DNA of 36,711 nt, taken from positions 1 to 36,711 of the forward strand of contig JAFSVF010000025.1 in the NCBI GenBank assembly GCA_017450205.1, read 5' to 3'. The DNA comes from Bacilli bacterium (GTDB lineage Bacteria; Bacillota_I; Bacilli_A; RF39; UBA660). The notes under the pieces are model-generated. The model made no database searches. It was not told the origin of the DNA and worked only from the letters and a program-made list of their open reading frames with translations. Below are positions 7,226-14,751 of the stretch, piece by piece; position 1 is the stretch's first letter, and every line of letters starts with the position of its first letter. The translations under genes and the position numbers were made by a program.

Positions 7226-9808
7226 ATGAAAAAACTATTAGTATTATTAATTGGATTACTAATACCAAGTTTTGTATTTGCTTATTCATCTAATGAATTA
7301 ATTACTGATGAATATGAATATTCATCATTAGAAGGTAATAACAAGCAACTTACAAATACTTTTGTTTATCGAGATGCCGACTTTACTAGATCATCATTCT
7401 TAGGAAGTAAGTCTTTAGAAGTATTATCTATTCAAGTAGCTTCCACTTCTTTGAGTAGATGGGGAATGAATGAAGACCCATATGAAGTTGATTATAGAGA
7501 AAATGATTATAATATTAAAAATTTATTAGATAAAATGAAATTTAATAATATTAAATCTAATGCTTACTTTAATGCAGAGAAGAAACCTAACTCTATGGGA
7601 GTAATAATCGGAAGTAAAAAAATAATTCAAGATGATAAAGAGTATACTTTACTTGCAATTGTACCAAGAAGTGCAGGCTATAGACTTGAGTGGTCAGGTA
7701 ACTTTAATATTGGTGCTGGAAGTATACATCAAGGATTTAAAGCTGCTCGTGATGAAGTTCTTAGATTTACTAAAAAATATATAAACGATAATAATATAGA
7801 AGGTTCAATTAAAGTATGGACAGTAGGTTATAGTAGAGGAGCTGCTATATCTAATATGATTGGTGGTTTCTTTGCAGGTGGTGGAATTGATTACTTTGGT
7901 GATAAAGTGGAAATTACTCCTGAAGATGTTTATTGTTATACAATTGGTACACCTGCTTCAATTAAAAATGGAATGAGCAAAAACATAGAACTAAGTGTAG
8001 AAGGCAAAAGAGATAGTGAAGACTATACTAAAGATACTGAAGGTACTAGCTATAACTATTTAGGTGGAGGAATACTTGATTTATCAAGTGATAATTATAA
8101 AGGTATAAGAAATATTATCTTTAAAACTGATGCATTTGCAAAACTTCCACCATCAGCCTGGGGATTTACTCGTTATGGGGTAGTAATTCCTGCAGATGAA
8201 GGCTTAATAAATGAAGAAGAAACTCTTAATGATTTAAAATCCATAAGTACTAATACTTATAATATGTATACTACTAATGGAAACATTAATAAGTTTAAAA
8301 GAAAAAGCTTTGATTTAGCTAATGTAGAAATTAAAGATGAAGAAGAAATAAATCAAGTTGAATTTGTGGAATCTAGATTTAATGCTTTAACAGTATTAAA
8401 TCCAACAAATGATTTCTTCTTTAATAATTATGAAGATGCATTAAGAAGTGCAATTGGTACATATGGAATGGCCGCATCTCTTTCTGCTGATGAAACTGAA
8501 AAGAGTATTGTTAGTCCTCTTATATATGCATTTTTGGCATATGAGTCAGAAATATTAATTAAAGATACAAGTAATAGTATTAATACTGAAGAAGAAGCAG
8601 TTGCTTTAATTTTTAAAGATGTATTAGAAAACTATACTGGTGAATCTATTGATTTAAATACATTTACTATGGATCAATTCGTTAAACTTATTTGTAAATA
8701 TTTAACAGCGCATGAAAATGATCCAGTTATGGATAAAGCAACAGATGGTATTGTTAGTTTAGTACCTGAAGATTATCAAATGCTATTAAATATGATACTT
8801 GGACAATTCTTAGAAAATCCTGATGAAGTTGATTCTAAAGAAGCAGTTAAAGAATTCTTAAAAGCATGTTATCAAGGTCCCAAAGAAGGAACAAATGCTT
8901 ATGAAAACGTTGATGATAAAGGAACAAGAATGCTTCTATATCAAACTATGACATTTGCATTAACAGATTCAGGAGATATAAAAGACTTCTTATCCGATGC
9001 AATCGATGCTTTAAATAGTGATGGTGAAATACCTGAAAAGACTTTTAAAGAGTTTGTAAGTGCTATACTAAATATGATTAAAACAGAAAAAGTTGAAGAT
9101 GAAGAACCAATCATTTATTCTTCTTTAGCTGACTTAAGCGATGCTAAATTATTAGAATATATGGATGAAGTTCTTCTTAATGATATGATTCCTAAAAGTG
9201 AAACAATATACGGTAAAGAATATAAAGATGATTTGCAATATAATTATCTTGTATTAAGAAGTAATATTACAAAGGTAAGAGAAATAGTTTCATATTTATT
9301 CTTCTATAATGAAGATGGATATGATGTAGTTAAAACAATTAATAATACTTTAACATTCGTAGATAATATATCTTTAATACTTCTTCCTCATTATGATGAT
9401 TTATATCTAGCTTATTCGAGAAATTCAAAAAGATATGATGAAGAATACTATTTAATTAAAGGTAATGATCAAACAATAAATGTTGCAACTACTGATCCAT
9501 TATCCGTTACTTTTAACTTTAATCATTATGAATTTGAAGATAGAGGTAAAGTATATTTAGATGGTAAAGAATTATCTAAAGATAAATATAATATTTCAAA
9601 AGGAAGTACTATTATTACATTAAATAGTGATTACCTAGAATCATTACCATTAGGTAATCACGTATTAACTGCTGAAATCGATGGTCATCAAGTAGATGCT
9701 GATTTTACATTAAATTATAGAAAGAATCCTAAAACAAACGATAACTTAGTAACATATCTATTAATTCTAAGTATTAGTTTATCTGTTTTAGTTATAAAAA
9801 AAGATTAA
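7226..9808 (+). CDS. Secreted lipase-like alpha/beta hydrolase with variant sorting signal
   Basis: 860 aa. The signal peptide is about 1-19 (ends VFA-Y). Residues about 95-320 resemble a class 3 lipase fold: HQGFKAARDEVLRFTKKYI, then VWTVGYSRGAAISNM with the nucleophile elbow G-Y-S-R-G at 201-205 (Ser203), then YCYTIGTPAS. The catalytic Asp and His were not pinned down. A long helical segment (about 350-690) and a C-terminal beta domain (VYLDGKELSKDKYNISKGST ... LPLGNHVLTAEI) shared with the preceding protein follow. The end is NPKTN (834-838), a hydrophobic helix and KKD. It has the layout of a sorting signal but with Asn in place of Gly. Extracellular ester hydrolysis is inferred from the motif; the substrate is unknown. 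Confidence 0.7.
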   Translation: MKKLLVLLIGLLIPSFVFAYSSNELITDEYEYSSLEGNNKQLTNTFVYRDADFTRSSFLGSKSLEVLSIQVASTSLSRWGMNEDPYEVDYRENDYNIKNLLDKMKFNNIKSNAYFNAEKKPNSMGVIIGSKKIIQDDKEYTLLAIVPRSAGYRLEWSGNFNIGAGSIHQGFKAARDEVLRFTKKYINDNNIEGSIKVWTVGYSRGAAISNMIGGFFAGGGIDYFGDKVEITPEDVYCYTIGTPASIKNGMSKNIELSVEGKRDSEDYTKDTEGTSYNYLGGGILDLSSDNYKGIRNIIFKTDAFAKLPPSAWGFTRYGVVIPADEGLINEEETLNDLKSISTNTYNMYTTNGNINKFKRKSFDLANVEIKDEEEINQVEFVESRFNALTVLNPTNDFFFNNYEDALRSAIGTYGMAASLSADETEKSIVSPLIYAFLAYESEILIKDTSNSINTEEEAVALIFKDVLENYTGESIDLNTFTMDQFVKLICKYLTAHENDPVMDKATDGIVSLVPEDYQMLLNMILGQFLENPDEVDSKEAVKEFLKACYQGPKEGTNAYENVDDKGTRMLLYQTMTFALTDSGDIKDFLSDAIDALNSDGEIPEKTFKEFVSAILNMIKTEKVEDEEPIIYSSLADLSDAKLLEYMDEVLLNDMIPKSETIYGKEYKDDLQYNYLVLRSNITKVREIVSYLFFYNEDGYDVVKTINNTLTFVDNISLILLPHYDDLYLAYSRNSKRYDEEYYLIKGNDQTINVATTDPLSVTFNFNHYEFEDRGKVYLDGKELSKDKYNISKGSTIITLNSDYLESLPLGNHVLTAEIDGHQVDADFTLNYRKNPKTNDNLVTYLLILSISLSVLVIKKD

Positions 9809-9813
9809 ATATA

Positions 9814-9843
9814 AAACTCAAGAAATAAAATCTTGAGTTTTTT
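9814..9843 (+). terminator. Intrinsic terminator (copy 1 of a duplicated terminator)
   Basis: AAACTCAAGA / TCTTGAGTTT with an 8-base loop, followed by T residues. The same stem recurs at 16331, so it is part of the duplicated unit. Confidence 0.85.
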
Positions 9844-9921
9844 ATACAAATTTTAAAAATTTTTAATAATTATAAATTTTTTAAATAAAATAATGAGAAA
9901 AATAGACTTCGACCGTGTATA

Positions 9922-9927
9922 TATAAT
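9922..9927 (+). promoter_or_regulatory. -10 box of the toxin-like transcript, copy 1
   Basis: TATAAT in a conserved ATAATGAGAAAAATAGACTT...GACCGTG context present in both copies. No -35 at normal spacing is obvious. The transcript would begin near AGAGGATC (9931). Confidence 0.45.
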
Positions 9928-9955
9928 AGTAGAGGATCTATTATCCTGATGTTAT

Positions 9956-9981
9956 CTCGGATATTCTACGTGAATGCGAGG
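9956..9981 (+). promoter_or_regulatory. Hairpin covering the toxin ribosome site, copy 1
   Basis: CTCG (9956-9959) pairs with CGAG (9977-9980) and ATTC (9963-9966) with GAAT (9972-9975). The right arm includes the GAGG ribosome site (9978-9981). Copy 2 forms a hairpin at the same place with different bases, which supports the pairing. Confidence 0.5.
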
Positions 9982-10055
9982 TGGTAATTCATGAGCAGAG
10001 ATTATTAATCTTTCTACTTATTGTAATTATTATTTTATTAATAATCTTTAGATAG
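9981..10055 (+). CDS. Hydrophobic small peptide, type I toxin-like, copy 1 (non-ATG start)
   Basis: Frame from GTG 9981 to TAG 10055, 24 codons, ending in LLIFLLIVIIILLIIFR. Copy 2 (16507) encodes WLIFALIVIIILLILFR in the matching region. The two differ mostly by synonymous changes (TTA/TTG, ATT/ATA, AGA/AGG), so this frame is or was translated. The ATG at 9991 that matches the start of copy 2 is out of frame here, because this copy is 4 bases shorter between the ATG and the shared TTAATC. It must therefore start at GTG 9981 or ATT 9987, or it is inactivated. One membrane helix with basic ends is the usual form of type I toxins (Fst/Ldr/TisB style). Toxicity is inference. Confidence 0.45.
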   Translation: MVIHEQRLLIFLLIVIIILLIIFR

Positions 10056-10087
10056 ATGAACAAAGCTTTCAGGGGGTTTTGGTTAAT

Positions 10088-10157
10088 AAAAAAAGCATCA
10101 GTTAAATACTGATGCTACTCACCACGAGATAGCATTACGTAGGTAATACTTCCTCTA
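10088..10157 (-). ncRNA. Candidate small antitoxin RNA, copy 1
   Basis: On the minus strand, TTGCAT (10185-10190), a 16-bp spacer and TAAAAT (10163-10168) place a start near 10157. Transcription would end at the hairpin AGCATCAGT/ACTGATGCT (10094-10116) followed by seven U residues, giving about 70 nt. It converges on the toxin-like transcript. The segment GAGTAGCATCAG can pair with CTGATGTTATCTC in the toxin leader with one bulge and one G-U pair. The 5' end closely resembles the 5' end of the toxin transcript itself. Confidence 0.5.
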
Positions 10158-10196
10158 ACTATATTTTATCATGTAACCTATAAAATGCAATATATA

Positions 10197-10245
10197 TGGT
10201 ATAATACAATTAATTTAATATTTATTTAATAAAAAAGTGTATTAT
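10197..10245 (+). promoter_or_regulatory. Response regulator promoters and candidate autoregulatory site
   Basis: A first extended -10 is TGg-TATAAT (10197-10205). Downstream, the 11-bp direct repeats ATTTAATATTT and ATTTAATAAAA (10213-10234) lie 5 bp before a second -10-like TATTAT (10240-10245). The same arrangement occurs before the ABC operon. This is typical of OmpR-family sites that replace the -35 box. The motif is AT-rich, so chance is not excluded. Confidence 0.45.
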
Positions 10246-10263
10246 TTTATTAGAGGTGTTCTT

Positions 10264-10944
10264 ATGAGAATATTAATAGTTGAAGATGAAATTAAATTAG
10301 CAGATATGGTAAGCGAAAGACTAAAGAAAGAAAAATATACTGTAGATGTAACTAACGATGGTGAAACAGGTCTTTATAATGCTTTAGATGGTATATATGA
10401 TCTTATTATTCTGGATATAATGTTACCAAAAGTTAATGGTATTGAAATACTTAAAGAAATAAGAGAAAACAATATAAATTCAAAAGTAATCATGTTAACA
10501 GCTAAAGGAGAATTAGAAGATAAATTATTAGGATTCCAAAATGGAGCTAATGACTATATTTCTAAACCATTCCATATAGATGAACTTGTTGCAAGGGTAA
10601 ATGTTCAATTAAGAAATAATAATAACGAGAAAAAAGATATATGTTATGGTGATTTAATATTAAATATAGATAAATCTATTATTTCCAATAAGAATACAAA
10701 AGAAGAAGTAAGTATAATTAATAAAGAATTCCAATTACTTGAATACTTTATGAGAAATCCCGAACAAGTATTATCTAAAGAAATGATTTATGATAAAGTA
10801 TGGGGAATGGATAATGAATCTTTTTCTAATAATCTGGAAGCTTATCTTTCTTTTATAAGAAAAAAATTAAAACTAATAGATTCAAAAGTAAATATTAAAT
10901 CATTAAGAAATCTTGGTTATAAGATGGTGATAGTTGATGAATAA
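10264..10944 (+). CDS. OmpR/PhoB-family response regulator
   Basis: 226 aa from the ATG at 10264, chosen because GAGGTG lies 5 bases before it and MRILIVEDE is the usual receiver start. An upstream in-frame start would only add nine residues. The receiver domain (1-120) has the acidic pair E7/D8, the phospho-acceptor D51 (LIILDIMLP), T84-region MLTAK and the KPF lysine. The C-terminal winged helix (about 130-226) includes LLEYFMRNPEQVLSKE and the RNLGYKM end. It is phosphorylated by the adjacent histidine kinase, whose start overlaps its stop by 8 bases, and probably activates the ABC operon downstream and its own promoter, which carry matching direct repeats. Confidence 0.93.
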   Translation: MRILIVEDEIKLADMVSERLKKEKYTVDVTNDGETGLYNALDGIYDLIILDIMLPKVNGIEILKEIRENNINSKVIMLTAKGELEDKLLGFQNGANDYISKPFHIDELVARVNVQLRNNNNEKKDICYGDLILNIDKSIISNKNTKEEVSIINKEFQLLEYFMRNPEQVLSKEMIYDKVWGMDNESFSNNLEAYLSFIRKKLKLIDSKVNIKSLRNLGYKMVIVDE

Positions 10945-12097
10945 CTTAAATAGAAAAGTATTTTTTGTAATATTAGGTATTCTTTCATTTTTTCTAATAT
11001 TAGGTATAACAATATTTAATAACCAAATATATGAAAGAGAATATAAAAATATTAATTTTAATTTAAATAAATTAGATAGCAATAGATTAAATGATTTTAA
11101 TAATATGAAGTTTTTAGACTATGACATCTATACAGTTGTCTTTAATAATACAGATGAAATAAATATAGTTAAACACAACTATGATTCAGAAAATTTTGAT
11201 ATTAAAAAAGTAATAGATGAAATCTTAGAGAAAAAACCTCATAGTGATAACTTATATTTTAATAATTATGTATATAAATATGTTAAGAGTAATGTCTTAG
11301 TTATTATTAATACAACAAAAATAAGTAATAAATTAAGAAAGATATTAGGAATATCTATTATTATATTTATTTTATCTGAAATATTATTTGTAATAGTAAG
11401 TTTCTTACTTACAGAATGGATTACAAGACCAGCAAGCGAAGCTTTTCAAAAACAAAAAGACTTTATTGCAGATGCATCACATGAATTAAAAACACCACTT
11501 GCAGTTATAATGGCATCAAGTGATTCAATAAAAGTAAACAAAGATAGTATTAAATACTTAGATAATATTAAATTTGAAACTGAAAGAATGAATAAACTAA
11601 TTAGTAATTTATTAGAACTTTCAAAACTTGAAAATGCTAAAGAAATAGAAAGAAAAGAAGAAAATATTTCAAAGATTGTAGAAAAAATAGCATTAACTTT
11701 TGAACCAATTGCATTTGAAGAAACAATTCAAATCAAAACTGATATAGAAAAGAATATAAGTTTTAAATGTAATAAAGATGATATAGAAAAAGTAATATCT
11801 ATATTACTTGATAATGCTATTAAACATTCAAATAAGAATACTTCAATCGAGGTTAGTTTACATAAAATAAAAAACAATATTTGTATTAAAGTAATCAATG
11901 AAGGAAATGCAATTAAAGAAGGTGAAGAAGAATTAATTTTTGAAAGATTCTTTAGATCAGATAAGTCTCGTAATAGAGAAGCTAATAGATATGGTCTTGG
12001 ATTAGCAATAGCTAAAAATATAATTAATCTTCATGATGGTACAATTAAAGCATATTCTAAAGATTCAAAAACAACTTTTGAAATTAATTTTAAATAA
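10937..12097 (+). CDS. Sensor histidine kinase
   Basis: 386 aa starting at ATG 10937 (GGTGA at 10926-10930), rather than the TTG one codon upstream. A membrane helix at about 7-27, a short extracellular domain of about 105 residues and a second helix (about 135-158) frame the sensor. HisKA has DASHELKTPLAV with the phospho-His at 182. The ATPase domain shows the N box (LLDNAIKHSNK), the F box (FERFFRSDKSR) and the G2 box (GLGLAIAKNI). There is no clear HAMP domain between the second helix and HisKA. The short sensor and the linked MacB-type exporter resemble envelope-stress or peptide-sensing systems of Bacillota; the signal is unknown. Confidence 0.93.
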   Translation: MNNLNRKVFFVILGILSFFLILGITIFNNQIYEREYKNINFNLNKLDSNRLNDFNNMKFLDYDIYTVVFNNTDEINIVKHNYDSENFDIKKVIDEILEKKPHSDNLYFNNYVYKYVKSNVLVIINTTKISNKLRKILGISIIIFILSEILFVIVSFLLTEWITRPASEAFQKQKDFIADASHELKTPLAVIMASSDSIKVNKDSIKYLDNIKFETERMNKLISNLLELSKLENAKEIERKEENISKIVEKIALTFEPIAFEETIQIKTDIEKNISFKCNKDDIEKVISILLDNAIKHSNKNTSIEVSLHKIKNNICIKVINEGNAIKEGEEELIFERFFRSDKSRNREANRYGLGLAIAKNIINLHDGTIKAYSKDSKTTFEINFK

Positions 12098-12098
12098 C

Positions 12099-12120
12099 AA
12101 GGAACATTTAATGTTCCTTT
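12099..12120 (+). terminator. Terminator after the histidine kinase
   Basis: AAGGAACATT / AATGTTCCTT with a one-base loop in the drawn pairing (four or more in practice), followed by a short T run. Confidence 0.6.
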
Positions 12121-12150
12121 AATTTTAATTGAATATACTTAATTTATGAA

Positions 12151-12201
12151 ATGAAGGTGATAAATATAATGGTGAACAGATTTAATCTGTTCTTTTTATT
12201 T
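12151..12201 (+). other. Leader ORF overlapping a terminator hairpin
   Basis: ATG 12151 opens a 17-codon ORF. An ATG at 12169 behind AAGGTGAT would give 11 codons, MVNRFNLFFLF. The codons overlap the hairpin GAACAGATT / AATCTGTTC (12174-12192), which is followed by TTTTTATTTT. This looks like a small leader peptide with an intrinsic terminator, placed between the kinase gene and the ABC operon. It could equally be a second terminator with a chance ORF. Confidence 0.35.
12174..12200 (+). terminator. Second terminator upstream of the ABC operon
   Basis: A 9-bp stem, GAACAGATT-t-AATCTGTTC, followed by TTTTTATTTT. Confidence 0.65.
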
Positions 12202-12215
12202 TAAAAAATTTTTAT

Positions 12216-12249
12216 ATTTAATTTTCATTTAATTTTTACTAGTTAATAT
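12216..12249 (+). promoter_or_regulatory. Candidate response-regulator box and promoter of the ABC operon
   Basis: The 11-bp direct repeats ATTTAATTTTC and ATTTAATTTTT (12216-12237) lie 5 bp before TTAATA/TAATAT (12243-12249), where the -35 would be. The same heptamer, period and gap occur before the response regulator gene. This predicts phosphorylated-regulator activation of the operon. Confidence 0.5.
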
Positions 12250-12307
12250 TCTTATGTAAGGAGATGATAGTTTAATAAAAAAACTTTAAAAATTATGGAG
12301 GGAAAAA

Positions 12308-13864
12308 ATGTATATAATAAAAAATGCTTATTTAAATATTAAAAGAAATATAAGTAGAAACATACTTATATCAATAATTATTATTGTAATTGCTGCAGCA
12401 TGCACAGTTACTCTCGCGATTAGAGAATCCGCAGAAAAAATTATAAAAAGTTATGAAGAAGAAAATAAAATTGAAGCATCTATCACTTTAAATAGAGAGT
12501 CTTTAATGAATAGTTTTAGAGAAGCAAATAAAACTCAAGAAGAAATGATTAATAGTTTCAATAGTATCGAAAATATTACTGAAGAAGAAATAGAAAACTA
12601 TGGTAGTAGTGAATACTTAAATGATTTTTATTATACGATTGAAACTTCAGTAAATGCTAAAGATATAACTGAAGCAACTGATTCTTTAGTTAAAGAAACA
12701 ACTGAAACTACAACAGAAACACAAACAAGAACAGAAAACTTTCCTGGAGGTGGATTCCCTGGAGGAGATCATGGAGGTTCTAGTAGAACAACTACTGATA
12801 AAAAAACAACTACTAAGAAAACTGAAAAGATATTTAATGAAAAATTAGATAATGGAGCTTTCACTTTAGTAGGATATAATTCATATAATGACATGAAAGA
12901 GTTTATTGATGGTACATTTGTAATTACTGATGGAGAAGTAAGTAGTGATTTTGAAAGTAATTCTTGTGTTATTTCAGAAGAAATTGCTAGTTTAAATAAT
13001 TTAAGTGTTGGAGATACAATCACAATCGTAGATCCAAAGGATAGTAAGAAAACTTACGAATTTACTATAAGTGGTATATATAAAGAAGAAAAAAGTGAAA
13101 CTACTAATGCATCTATGTTTACTAATAGTGCAAATAAAATAATTACTAATGTAACTCAAGTTAAAAACATCTTAAACGCTAATAGTGATTTAAACTCGAC
13201 AATTACTCCAACATTTATTCTTAAAGATGAAGCATCTGTAGATAAATTTATCGAAGAAGTAAAAAATAAGGGATTAAATGAATATTATGAAGTAACAACA
13301 AACTTAGATGAAATTAATCAAGGTAGTGAATCAATTAAAAATGTTAGAGTATTCGCAACTACTTTCTTAATAATCACACTTATCATAGGTGGAGTGGTAT
13401 TAATAATCTTAAATATTATTAATATTAGAGAAAGAAAATATGAAATTGGTGTATTAAGAACTATCGGAATGAAAAAAAGTATGGTCTCATTGCAATTTGC
13501 TTTTGAACTATTAATAGTATGTTTATTTGGTTTATGTTTAGGTGCATCAATTGGATCAGCTTGTTCAGTAAATGTAGCAAATAATTTATTAGCTAATGAA
13601 ATAAGTGCAGCTCAATCTAAATATGATAATATTGGTAATAATTTTGGTGTGGCTGGAAGCAATATGAAAGACTATACGAGAAACAATAAATCATTTGGTG
13701 TTGCCGAAGTAAGTAAAATTAATACTATAAATGCAGTCGTAGATTTTAAAGTACTAATAGAATTACTAGGAATTGGCATTCTTCTTACATTAATAGGATC
13801 TTTAGGAAGTATGATAGCAATATCAAGATTTTCACCATTAAATATTTTAAAGGAGAGAAGTTAA
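12308..13864 (+). CDS. MacB/FtsX-type ABC transporter permease
   Basis: 518 aa with the standard MacB layout: one N-terminal helix (about 17-37), a large extracellular domain (about 40-345) and three C-terminal helices (about 347-370, 395-417, 480-503). The motif NIRERKYEIGVLRTIGMKKS after the second helix is typical of the FtsX domain. The extracellular part has an inserted Thr-rich and Gly-rich loop (TTETTTETQTRT ... FPGGGFPGGDHGG, about 125-165) not usual for the core fold. The ribosome site GGAGGG precedes the ATG. The stop overlaps the ATPase start (TAATG). Such transporters use mechanical movement to export peptides or lipids, or to act on envelope proteins; the substrate is not known here. 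Confidence 0.88.
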   Translation: MYIIKNAYLNIKRNISRNILISIIIIVIAAACTVTLAIRESAEKIIKSYEEENKIEASITLNRESLMNSFREANKTQEEMINSFNSIENITEEEIENYGSSEYLNDFYYTIETSVNAKDITEATDSLVKETTETTTETQTRTENFPGGGFPGGDHGGSSRTTTDKKTTTKKTEKIFNEKLDNGAFTLVGYNSYNDMKEFIDGTFVITDGEVSSDFESNSCVISEEIASLNNLSVGDTITIVDPKDSKKTYEFTISGIYKEEKSETTNASMFTNSANKIITNVTQVKNILNANSDLNSTITPTFILKDEASVDKFIEEVKNKGLNEYYEVTTNLDEINQGSESIKNVRVFATTFLIITLIIGGVVLIILNIINIRERKYEIGVLRTIGMKKSMVSLQFAFELLIVCLFGLCLGASIGSACSVNVANNLLANEISAAQSKYDNIGNNFGVAGSNMKDYTRNNKSFGVAEVSKINTINAVVDFKVLIELLGIGILLTLIGSLGSMIAISRFSPLNILKERS

Positions 13865-14532
13865 TGAATGTTTTAGAATTAAAAAATGTAAGTTATAGAT
13901 ATAATGATGCACCTAAAGATGAATATGTATTAAAAAATATTAATTTAAAATTCAAAAAAGGAAAAGTATATGCAATCAAAGGAAAGAGTGGTTCTGGTAA
14001 AACAACACTTTTATCATTAATAAGTGGTCTAGAAAAAAAGTATGAAGGTGAAATTTTATATAAAGATAAAGAACTAAAAAAATATGATTTAGATAAGTAT
14101 CGTAGTAATGATGTAGGAATAATATTTCAAAGTTATAATCTTCTTCCTCACTTAACCTTAAAAGAAAATATTATTCTATCTATGGATATAAGTAAATCTA
14201 AAATAAAAGATAAAGATATTGTTATAAAAAGACTAATGAATGAAGTTGGTTTAGATGAATCATTAATTAATAGAAGAATACTTAGATTATCTGGTGGAGA
14301 ACAACAAAGAGTAGCAATTGCAAGAAGTCTTTCCTATAATCCAGATATAATTTTAGCTGATGAACCAACAGGAAATTTAGACCATGAAACTGAAAATGAA
14401 ATAATGAAAATTTTTAAAAAACTATCGAAAGAACACAATAAATGTGTTATAATTGTTACACACTCGAAGAACGTTTGTGAGTTGGTTGATGAGGTTTATG
14501 AGTTAAAAAAAGAAAAGAAGGGATCGATTTAA
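13864..14532 (+). CDS. MacB/LolD-type ABC transporter ATPase
   Basis: 222 aa, complete. Walker A is GKSGSGKTT (40-48). The Q-loop segment reads VGIIFQSYNLLPHLT, the signature LRLSGGEQQRVAIARSL and Walker B IILADEPTGNLD, followed by the H-loop VIIVTHS. These match the ATP-binding subunits that pair with MacB/FtsX-type permeases. It overlaps the permease stop by one base, so translation is probably coupled, and it is followed by the small membrane protein with a 1-base gap. Confidence 0.95.
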   Translation: MNVLELKNVSYRYNDAPKDEYVLKNINLKFKKGKVYAIKGKSGSGKTTLLSLISGLEKKYEGEILYKDKELKKYDLDKYRSNDVGIIFQSYNLLPHLTLKENIILSMDISKSKIKDKDIVIKRLMNEVGLDESLINRRILRLSGGEQQRVAIARSLSYNPDIILADEPTGNLDHETENEIMKIFKKLSKEHNKCVIIVTHSKNVCELVDEVYELKKEKKGSI

Positions 14533-14533
14533 A

Positions 14534-14746
14534 ATGAAAGAAAAAATAACATGGTTTATAGTAGGTTTATTACTTGGAGCAGTAATTTCTACTGCATCAA
14601 TTTATGTATATACTTTAACTGAAAATAATACAAATACAAGTAATAATACTACACAAAATACAATGGAAAATAGAGGTACACCTCCTGAAATGCCAAATGG
14701 TTCTAATCAAGGAGGACCAATTAATAATCAAGGAACAAGTGCATAA
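14534..14746 (+). CDS. Small single-pass membrane protein with Asn/Pro/Gly tail
   Basis: 70 aa: one N-terminal membrane helix (about 7-29) and an extracellular, low-complexity tail rich in N, T, P and G (TPPEMPNGSNQGGP). The tail style matches PPEMPNG-type stretches of Bacillota carbohydrate-binding surface proteins, and also the Gly-rich loop in the permease of the same operon. Position 3 of 4 in the operon suggests an accessory of the exporter or of the carbohydrate-binding protein. No named family was recognised. Confidence 0.7.
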   Translation: MKEKITWFIVGLLLGAVISTASIYVYTLTENNTNTSNNTTQNTMENRGTPPEMPNGSNQGGPINNQGTSA

Positions 14747-14751
14747 TATAT

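Larger units (their letters stand above)
9813..10157. repeat. Direct repeat copy 1 (terminator plus toxin-antitoxin-like element)
   Basis: About 345 bp that match 16330-16680 in the same order and orientation. The shared parts are the terminator stem, an AT-rich spacer, a conserved block from about 9888 to 9958 with only two differences, a hydrophobic peptide ORF, CTTTCAGGGG-type sequence, a GCATCAG terminator stem on the minus strand, and a 32-bp block identical in both copies (10126-10157). The two copies bracket the two-component/ABC cassette. Confidence 0.85.

Noticed and set aside
9888..9958. Conserved leader considered as a metabolite riboswitch
   Set aside because: No known aptamer pattern seen; the adjoining peptide, covarying hairpin and convergent RNA fit a toxin-antitoxin reading better.
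9991..10008. Five-codon ORF from the ATG in toxin-like copy 1
   Set aside because: Stops after MSRDY; the conserved hydrophobic frame is a different one.
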